The notes under the pieces were generated by a model. It was not told where the DNA came from, did no database searches, and saw only the letters and a list, made by a program, of their open reading frames with translations. A program made the translations under genes and the position numbers. Shown piece after piece: positions 56,276-64,000 of a DNA stretch of 64,000 nt (its first letter is position 1; every line of letters starts with the position of its first letter). The stretch comes from Scalesia atractyloides (Eukaryota > Streptophyta > Magnoliopsida > Asterales > Asteraceae), in the NCBI GenBank assembly GCA_947069175.1, contig CAMTDV010000017.1:52275137-52339136 (forward strand), written 5' to 3'.

Positions 56276-57939
56276 TGATGTATTGAATAATACATTTATT
56301 TATCATGTATAGTTTGTATGATTTTCGTTGGTTTTAGTTTCGGTTTTAGTTAGAATGTATATATTTTTTATTCGATTATGTTTTGCAGGTCTTGATCGAT
56401 GGAAACAGTTGAAAAGGGCAAAGAACAAGCTAAAATATGAAGAAACCAAGTACCGGAACGTAATTGGAGGTTCGAGGGACGAAACGACACGAAAATCCAG
56501 AAATTTGACCCTCTGGCGGGCCGCGAGACACCTAGCTAAGCCTCTCGCGGGTGGCGAGAGGCTGGTTGACTTTTACTGAATTACGGATGAAGCCATTCCT
56601 CTCCCGGAGCGCGAGAGGCCTATTTTTCCATAAAGAATCAAGAGCTGGGCAATTTATGAAGGGTAGAAAAGTATAAATACATAACTTTCATCCCAGCTCA
56701 ACCCTAGACGAATTTGGGAGATTAAAGTCGAACTTGGAAGCTTTTATGCACGGTTTTGAAGCATAGGACGCCCCGAAATCATTCGGTAGGAGCTGGAAGC
56801 ATCGAGAGTTAAGATTTAGGGGTTTTGTCTTCCCGTTGATCATTGTTTTCTTCCATATCTTGTCAATGAATTCTATGTTAAAGATGATTGTTTTGATTTC
56901 CATTATTATGATTTTTGGCTAATTGCCCAAAACTACCTATGTTAGGATGAAACCTTGCTAAAGTTTGGATTTTTATCGTTTATTGATGTTGATTTGGATT
57001 TTTATAGTAAAGTAAAAGACTTTGGTTCTTTGATTTGATGTGTATGCCTATTCTTACTTGATTTATGATTAGTTTATCTGTTTCACATGAATTTTGTTGA
57101 ATGTCTTTCAAATAATGAGTTTGTGTTGATTATCGGTCTTAGCGGGTTCGGGTAATCTTATGGTGTATTGGCCAATAAACCATAGAGACAATAATCAAGG
57201 GTTAATTCGGTTATAATATTCTACTAACCTTAGTGCTAAGAAGTGCTAGGTTATTAATAGGCTTAATTTGGTTAATTGCTAGGATTTGATTTTGAGAAAA
57301 GCCGGTTTTAGTTGCCTTGACACATTCTAGTCTATTAAACCAAACCAAGTTCCTTAGTTGCCTTTGACTTCCTGCTGAGAGGTAGTTAGTCACTTTAGGG
57401 CACTTTCTAGAAAGTAGATAACCGAAAGGGAGTCTAGTTAACCGGTAGACGTAACAATCCTTTAGAGTTCCATAGGTGTCATCCCGAGAAGGGTCGGGGG
57501 TCCTGTTCGGTTTCTCTTAGGGTCTAGAATCCAAAGATCCCAGTTCCATATCACATTAGTATTCGATAGAAAGCCATTCGATAGTAAGTGAGATTCCAAC
57601 CTAGGTAGTCTTTCATCATCACTGAGTTCAACTTTCGTTTTGAGTTGCGTTTAGTTCGTCTTAGTTAATTAGTTTTAATTTAATTGCAAACTTAGGATTT
57701 TTAGACCCCCCCAAACATAAAAATGGTTAGTGTCGTGTCAGTGTAAGTCTAGATAGAGTAGTTAACGTAGTTAAATCGAGTCTCGTGGGTTCGATATCCG
57801 GACTTACCTAAGCTTACTAGAGTCGATCAGTTCACTTGCCGGTTAGTAATTTAGTTAAGTTTAGAGAGTTTAGAGTATTACTTAGTGTCTAGATTAAGTT
57901 AATTTAGTTTGTTTTTCTTGAATTAATTTTAGCACATCA
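56276..57939 (+). mobile_element. Solo LTR, Athila-like gypsy
   Basis: 1664 bp, TGATGTATTG to TTAGCACATCA, with inverted termini TGATGT/ACATCA. The flanking duplication is CGGGT (56271-56275) and CGAGT (57940-57944), 4 of 5. A TATA box (TATAAATA, 56672-56679) and no PBS or PPT support a solo LTR left by LTR-LTR recombination. The GC-rich hairpin-like pieces CTCTCGCGGGTGGCGAGAGG near 56540 stand out. Athila assignment rests on size and general character and is tentative. Orientation is taken from the TATA box. Confidence 0.75.
56672..56679 (+). promoter_or_regulatory. TATA box of the solo LTR
   Basis: GTATAAATACATAAC, about 400 bases from the LTR start. It could still drive transcription into 57940 and beyond. 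Confidence 0.6.
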
Positions 57940-58009
57940 CGAGTATACCCGTCCCACATGCTTCGGGTTACGGGTATACCCGTCGAGCATGGGTATTTTA
58001 CCATCCCTA

Positions 58010-58560
58010 CTAGTGACAAGCAGCTTCGGCAACAACGACTTTGTCCACTTGGGCGGTTAGAGGCTTGTAGCGGCAAATGGATTAGGGCTTCTGATCGACT
58101 ACTCCCTAAATATTGACAATAATACAATTTAATTATTTAATAGGTTAATTCTTTAATGGTTAAAAAGTAATTGGGTTATACGATTATTGCGCGAATGAAT
58201 TAATAGGCTAGTTATTTGGTTTATAACAATTAATGGCACAATGGGTGTTGGTGTAAAACCCATTCTTAGTTAACGATTTCTTTTACAAAAATTTGCATAT
58301 ATATATAAAAGCAAATTGTGGTATGCGTATATAATGTATATATATGTGGACCCTCGGGGGGTAAAAGTGAAAGTGCACTAATTTTAATGTTATTTTACTA
58401 ATTTCGTGAAAATAACGTTAAAAAGTGAGGGACGGTTAATCATGCATCATGTGGTGGCGTTGATAACCGAAAGACAAGGGGTACATGCACTAATCGGCTT
58501 TTGTCCCAATTGCTGAGTGTTATGTGTTTTATGTCCAAGGCTTGATGCAAAACTACTATC
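58010..58560. other. Intergenic, nothing recognised
   Basis: AT-rich with short TA-rich runs (58297-58306, 58331-58346). No ORF of note. Confidence 0.45.
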
Positions 58561-58690
58561 ATGCCGCGGGTGTCATTAGAAGCAGCCTCTCTATTCCTAC
58601 GGGTAGAGGTAAGGTTGTCTGCGTCTTACCCTCCTCAGACCTTACCTTAGCTTTGCTATTGGTAGGATTTATTGAGTATGATGATGCTGA
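58561..58690 (+). repeat. SINE-like fragment (Au family type)
   Basis: The core GGTAGAGGTAAGGTTGTCTG, then CTTACCCTCCTCAGACCTTACC and GGTAGGATTTATTGAGTATG, resembles the 3' body of Au-type plant SINEs as I know them (GGTAAGGTCTGCGTACA...CCTCCCCAGACCC...TGGGATT...GGGTATG). No clear pol III A and B boxes are left in front, so this is a truncated or old copy. The small ORF across it is a by-product. Confidence 0.6.
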
Positions 58691-58699
58691 TGAAGCAAA

Positions 58700-59598
58700 T
58701 ACATAAATTAAACCTTATATCATCCGAACCATGTTAAAACGTTGTTTACAAAAGAGATTTTACGACTATTCAGTTTCGTATGTTCACATATGAGGATGTA
58801 CAAAATGCGGAATCATTGATCTTGGAATTGTGTTCGGTTCTTTACCTGTCTCGATCATTTTACGGGTGTTAGCTAGAAGTACCAAAACATATGAATCACA
58901 CATTACGTTAGTATATACGAGATATAAATACGCTAAGTGAATCTGGAAACTCAAAACAATAAAAGTATAATTTTTTGCCAGCTTTTGCCCTCGTCGCGCC
59001 GCGCGGTGAGGGAAGGTAACATGGTCGCGTGACGTGGCCCTCCCTCACGTCACGCGGGGAGTAATGCTTGGGTCGTCGCGCGACACGAGGCCCTGTATTT
59101 CAAATAAATTTTCCAGGTCTCGGCTGCATTTACCCAACTCAACTATGTTTCACTGTTTTTAGCGTAACTCGGCCAAAACGTCTCCGATTGACCCTAAACT
59201 TGTTTCTAAACACTCATGATTCATTTACCTACATGTTTAACTCATAATCCATAACCCGGAGTTATAAATTTTAGGTTTTACGCTACTGTTTCACGGTTTG
59301 TGCGTCCAATTATTCAACCCGTTTCTATGTTTGATAATTTAAACTCATGTTAATCACATCTTTTCACAAGAAATAACATCTTACGACTTTACCCCATTAC
59401 CCGGGTTATTAACCTTATGTCTCAAGCTCCTGTTACTTGGACTACGTTTACACTTATTCAGCCCGTTTAACCTTCTAGTGATCGAACTCAATTAGTTTGA
59501 ATTCATTTCAAGAATTCACATTCTTTCGATTACGACCCATTACCCGGGTTCATGGATTCATAGTTCAGGTTCTCGTTACCTGGTTTACGTTCGTCTTC
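58700..59598. other. Unassigned repeat-like stretch with CCCATTACCCGGGTT units
   Basis: No gene. GC-rich hairpin-like pieces (CTCACGTCACGCGGGG) occur at 58985-59090. The motif CCCATTACCCGGGTT occurs near 59393 and 59546, and variants at 59605 and 59766, so the later tandem duplication seems part of a longer, older repeat. Confidence 0.45.
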
Positions 59599-59916
59599 GC
59601 AACTTAACCCATTATCCGGGTTTGTGCCAAAGTCATTACTCACGCTCCCGTTACCTTGTTTGCGTTATACTTTATTTTGACCCGTTTGGTTTGTTCGTGG
59701 GAATACCATCACTTATTAACATCCAAACTTAAATACATCACATTCCAAACCATTATATAGCAACTTAACCCATTATCGGGGTTTATGCCAAAGTCATTAC
59801 CCACGCTCCCGTCGCTTTGTGTTATACTTTATTTTGACCCATTTGGTTTGTTCGCATGAATAATAGCACTTATGAACATCCAAACTTGAATATATCACAT
59901 TCCAAACCACTACATA
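59599..59916. repeat. Tandem duplication, unit about 161 bp
   Basis: Copy A 59599-59759 and copy B 59760-59916 both start GCAACTTAACCCATTAT and both contain GCCAAAGTCATTAC, TATACTTTATTTTGACCC, TTTGGTTTGTTCG and CATTCCAAACCA. Differences are scattered substitutions plus a small deletion in B. Confidence 0.9.
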
Positions 59917-61108
59917 GTATTTTCGCAATAACTTAATAAAGAAAATTAACGGGGCATGCAACCACGTACCTTAAAGCTTTCAAACGCGCGTCTACACCGG
60001 TTTGATCTTCCAAAGCTCCACTCGAGTTCCATAAATAGTGCAAGCTAATTATCATTAGAACTTAATATTTCACACCCATGGCATCTAAACTTTGTAAACA
60101 ATTAAATTTTAGGTTCTTATCAGTGTGTTTATTTATTATCATTAACCGACATTTCATTCAAGCATTTTGTTATACACCTTGTAGCTAGAAATTTAAAGAT
60201 TTTCTTTTACTTAGGTTTATTGACTATAAACCCGATTTTATATCATTAAGAGCCTACGATCATTAGGATTAAATCTCTTATGCAACCATGTCCATCTAGA
60301 GCATCATATCAAACTAGTACACATAACAATTTGGCTTCTTTCATGCTAAAAAAAAAAAAAAAAACCCTAACACTTCAATTGTGCTAAATTCTTTTAATTC
60401 CAAGTTTAGCAAACATGGTGATTTTAAACACATACATATCATGAATTCTACCATATAATCTATAACCCATTTAAGAATTCAGATTCATGGTTGTTCTTTA
60501 TCATTCATACCTCACCGAACTAGAAAATTTAACATACCTTGTGACCCATTAGACTAGGTGATCACTAATATTGATTCATGCACAAATTTTGATCCAAATC
60601 TACCTTCAATTTGATGATTTTGGTTTTTGAGAAGGGTCTCCCCCTTCTTTCCCTTATCTGGTACACACATATGTGTGCGTTTTGTTCATATTTTCTTTTT
60701 AATATGCTAACTTTCCAGTTAACCTATTTTGGTCCCTCATGTTTGGGTTTTATTTTTTTCTAAAAGCCATAGCCTATTCTTATATCATAATTCCACTTGT
60801 ATTTTAACTAGGTTCATTTATTCCAATTTTAGTCTTTTTACTCACAAACGAATCACGCCTTTAGCAATCGTAGTTAATCGAGCTTGTAGTGGGGTTGGGC
60901 TACAAATAACAATAAAAGTTCTTGGAAGCAAGGATATAATAATAAGTGCCCACACAAAACAAAATGATAATGATACCAATAAAATGTTTTGCCTCCAATA
61001 GTCATCAATATCATGAAGGGGAAATCGATCTGCATCAAAACAACTCATCACTGAACTGCAGTCACTTCGGATAAAATTTTACCATTAGATTGTTACAACA
61101 ACAGTGAT
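59917..61108. other. Intergenic, nothing recognised
   Basis: AT-rich, with an A run at 60350-60364. Open frames up to 90 codons (60729-61001) show no recognisable protein and lack support. Confidence 0.5.
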
Positions 61109-61768
61109 TGTAAACACCCCGATTGGGTAATACAACAACACGCGGCGCATATATTGGGGAATCACGTTACAAATTGCTCAGCCACAACTAGAACTAAATC
61201 GTTTCATTATCATTACATTGTTTTACACTACAAAGAATACATCAAATTGTCTTTTGTTTTTAAGAAGTCTAAAGCCCGGATGCATTCCTATACGTAGCAT
61301 ACTTGAATAATCTTCAACCTGAAACATATGTGAAAAGAGACGTCAACAAACAATGTTGGCGAGCACATAGTTTTGTTAACCAAATATATGGCAAAAAGTT
61401 TGACACTGCAATACTTTGACAACCACGAGAGTTGCTAATTGTAAATCAACTCATTGATGCCAAAGAATGGCAGAAAAGGTTAGTATTGCAATATATTAAC
61501 TTGATTTTTGAAACTTGTGACAAAAGATTTTTGTATAAGGCATCATGATCATTACTAAGTAATTTTCATGCCTTTGAAAATTGTACTTTGTTCTTGTAAA
61601 CATATTTACATCGTCCCTAAACTTGTATGAATATTATTGGAAATCAAATCAATGATTTACAATAATACCTAAATATCCTTCTAAGAACCTATCATATAAT
61701 ATATGAAAGGATTTTACAAGGATTTTGGATATCGAGCATTGAAATCAGTCGTACACAATCCTAAAGAG

Positions 61769-62222
61769 ACTCGAATAACGCTACAAGGGTAATGCAATAA
61801 GAACACTTATATATATAGGAAGTACTAGCGGCGTATCCACCATGTTCTTATGGTATTATACTTATTTTGTTATTCTAATCACAACTAGCCACATAAACAT
61901 ATAATCGTCAACTTGTCACATTGTATCGCCACATTGTGTCGTTACATTGTATCGTCACATACGGACTAAAGTACACAATGAATCCAATTTAAGGACTAAC
62001 AATTAATACTCTAAACATTCCACAAATATCTAACTATAAGGATAGGTAGATGTAATGGGAATTTAGTCGTGTCACATTGTCTTGTCAGCTTTAACATAAA
62101 TTCATAATCCTAATGGTGATTCGGATAAGGCTACGAAGGGTAATACAATAAGCACACTTATATATAGGAAGTACCAGCGGCGTATCCAGCATGTTCTTAT
62201 TGTATTACTCTAGTTTCGTTAT
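61769..62222. repeat. Two copies of a ~105-bp repeat, 350 bp apart
   Basis: 61769-61872 and 62119-62222 share GCTAC-AAGGGTAAT-CAATAA, TATATAGGAAGTAC, AGCGGCGTATCCA and ATGTTCTTATGGTATTA-like sequence. Direct orientation, moderately diverged. Confidence 0.75.
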
Positions 62223-62245
62223 CTAAATCACCAACAATTCTACAC

Positions 62246-62384
62246 ATAAACCAATTGTTCATCGTTCATCGTTCCTTATTATAAACCAATCGTTCATCGT
62301 TCATTGTTCCTTGTTATAAACCAATTGTTCATCATTCATTGTTCCTTGTTATAAACAAATCATTCATCGTTCATTGTTCCTTGT
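62246..62384. repeat. Tandem repeat, four 35-bp units
   Basis: Units at 62246, 62281, 62316 and 62351, each like ATAAACCAATCGTTCATCGT followed by TCATTGTTCCTTGTT, with one or a few changes each. Confidence 0.92.
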
Positions 62385-63767
62385 AAAGTACTTCTTAGAA
62401 ATCTCACTATAGAGATAGGAAGATTTACGAGCGAACTTCAATCATCCTTTGGGAATCTAACTATGAAGATAGAAAGATTCTACAAGGATATAGGCCCTGA
62501 AAGACCTCTTTAAATATCATACCATCAATCGGCATGTTGCATAATCGGAAATAACACACAAAAAGCACTTAGTAAACACATACATGCCATACATTTAAGA
62601 AGAATCGGTTACACATATGAATCACCCAAAAACATTTGGAAAACATAAAAGAGAAGGGGGAGCAATGTACTCGCCTGGGATTGCATATAGATCTTGTTCA
62701 AATGATATAAAAAAGCTCAAAGGATCAAGAGTTCAAGTGTTGAAGTGGTTCCTAGTGTATCAGATAAATACATGTTAGTGTCGAATCTTGAAAAAGAGAA
62801 ATCGGATAAAATGAAGGATATAAACCAAAAAAGAGTTGGATCTTGTGTAATATGGTTCATATTACCTAACATTCTGATTTGGAAGCATTTCAAAAAGTTT
62901 TGGCTTGATACGGCTCGCTATAGTGGTTTACGCCACTTTAACGGGTCATAAACGCAACTATGGGTTCGGATGGTTAAGTATGTCCTATGACAAGTCTAAT
63001 ATGTCAAAATTTGTTTATATAAGTTATATAATCAGTTTAGATGTTGAAACGATGTTCATATATGTTTAAAACTAATTTATGTGTAAAAAGGGCATTTTTA
63101 AGGAATACCTAGTCGACTTGTCATTTGACTAACCAAACGATATGACCATAAGGTATAACCTCACAGGGTTATTCTCTATAATATTATGGTCATAATAACG
63201 GTATTGGTCGGATCCTAAAGTTGACCAAATGGGTCAGATTTGAAAGTCACAGCGGTGGTCAAACCGCTAGACTTTTGACTCCAAATAAGCATTTTAACAA
63301 AAGTGATGAATTTGACATGTTGTGACATGTCTAAATAAGTTTATAAAAGTATTTTGGCATCAAAACAACCTGTTTTGATACCGGAAAACAGATCCGTTGC
63401 AAAATGCATAATAATCGCATTTTGACCGAAACTTTGACTTGTCATAGAGACTTGAAATGATAGAAATCAGTAGGTATGATCAATAGGGATCATAACCCTC
63501 TTGATTACTATCATAAAACAAGGTTCTATTGGATTTTAAATTGATCAATTCATGATCAATTCTGGAAGTCAAATAAAAGTCAAACTTTGTGACTTTTAAT
63601 CCAATTAAACTATATGAATTGAAACAAGCATGAAAGAGAACACTTACAAACACCAAAGATTGATCAAAGACCACAGAGAATGCTCCAAGATGGTTGCAAA
63701 TTCGGATTTGAAGCAGATGAGAGTAAATTGAGTTGTTGCAAAGGTTTGAAAATGAAGAACGTGGTGC

Positions 63768-63775
63768 TATTTATA
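63768..63775 (-). promoter_or_regulatory. TATA box in the right-edge LTR-like region
   Basis: The minus strand reads CTATAAATAGCACC. Transcription would run toward lower coordinates. Confidence 0.5.
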
Positions 63776-64000
63776 GATTTCTTGGATAAACAAGGTCAAG
63801 ACACATGTCCATGACTCGTTACTGATGTTGGATTAGTGTCAAATAGGTGTCAAATGTAGAGAGAAGTGGCAAATTCGCGAGCTTGGTGGCCAAGAAATGA
63901 GCTGTGCAGCTGCCAGCTGTTTTCAGCTGAAAACTAGTAACCTTCGCACCATGCGCCAGGTCCAGTTGTTGCTGGCGCGCCACGTGAGGCCCCCCCAAAA

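Larger units (their letters stand above)
55135..58009. mobile_element. hAT-like non-autonomous element, split by a solo LTR
   Basis: Inverted ends TAGGGATGG...CCATCCCTA, with subterminal runs of GGGTA/TACCC (GGGTATTTGACGGGCATTTACCCATCGGGTAT at the left and ATACCCGT units near 56215 and 57945-57985). The 8-bp flanks CAAGCGAC (55127-55134) and CTAGTGAC (58010-58017) match 6 of 8. Without the solo LTR and its duplication it is about 1.2 kb. The interior is AT-rich with (TA)n at 55444-55475 and 55494-55516. No transposase. Confidence 0.7.
61109..64000 (-). repeat. Probable gypsy LTR, minus strand, cut by the window end
   Basis: On the minus strand the far end reads CGGGGTGTTTACA (61109-61121), like the GGGGTGTGACA end of the chromovirus LTRs. 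The near part has a TATA box (63768-63775) and TGTAAGTGTTCT (63649-63660), the same 12 bases as in LTR1-3. AAAATGCCCTTTTT near 63083-63096 resembles the LTR module core. No PBS follows the end at 61108, so it may be a solo or truncated LTR. The start would be beyond 64000. Confidence 0.4.

Noticed and set aside
56328..56579. Open frame of 83 codons
   Set aside because: It is in the U3 part of the solo LTR and has no recognisable protein content.
58524..58706. Open frame of 60 codons
   Set aside because: It coincides with the SINE-like fragment. Such frames are common in this repeat and are not genes.
60729..61001. 90-codon open frame as a host gene
   Set aside because: No recognisable domain or homology, AT-rich context, and an equally long frame on the other strand.
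62246..62384. CRISPR-like regular repeat
   Set aside because: The units are directly adjacent without spacers and the context is plant repeat DNA, so it is a minisatellite.

Overview
The window looks like a repeat-dense intergenic block of a flowering-plant nuclear genome. The retroelement families (Sirevirus-like copia, chromodomain gypsy with 3.3-kb LTRs, Tat gypsy with an antisense ORF) fit a eudicot. I suspect Asteraceae from remembered element families, but that is inference. I found no host protein-coding gene, no tRNA or rRNA gene and no CRISPR array. Nearly all protein-like sequence belongs to decayed transposable elements. Genomic context outside the window is unknown.

Layout. (1) 1-16043: two nested minus-strand Ty1/copia elements. 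Copia-1 (17-12094) has both LTRs, PBS, PPT, gag-pol, a long extra ORF after pol, and a perfect TCTTG target duplication. It sits inside the extra ORF of a related, internally deleted Copia-2 (1-16 plus 12095-16043), whose 5' LTR carries a small hAT-type MITE (14976-15459). (2) 16044-40093: arms of an inverted-repeat DNA element, split by a Ty3/gypsy chromovirus array (16904-39749). The array has three LTRs and two internal regions between one pair of GGAAC target duplications. (3) 40169-42771: a long AT-rich foldback element containing a Mutator-like element (40275-41477, 9-bp TSD with 8/9 match). (4) 42772-44577: AT-rich, nothing recognised. (5) 44583-54695: a complete but decayed Tat-type gypsy with a CATAT target duplication, a second archaeal-type RNase H, and a long antisense ORF downstream of pol that appears to hold a 72-nt spliceosomal intron. 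(6) 55135-58009: a hAT-like element split by an Athila-like solo LTR (56276-57939). (7) 58010-64000: a SINE-like fragment, tandem duplications and, at the right edge, what looks like a truncated minus-strand gypsy LTR.

How the parts relate. Each element has its own replication signals (TATA boxes, PBS, PPT) and enzymes, but every coding region has stops or frameshifts. Many stops look like C-to-T (or G-to-A) changes such as CAA or CAG to TAA or TAG, as expected from decay of methylated repeats. The most interesting content is accessory: the post-pol ORF of the copia pair, the pre-gag ORF of the chromovirus, the intron-bearing antisense ORF of the Tat element, a 157-bp module array inside the chromovirus LTR, and the three-LTR tandem with an apparent gene-conversion tract. 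All coordinates and alignments were read by eye, so percent identities are not given.
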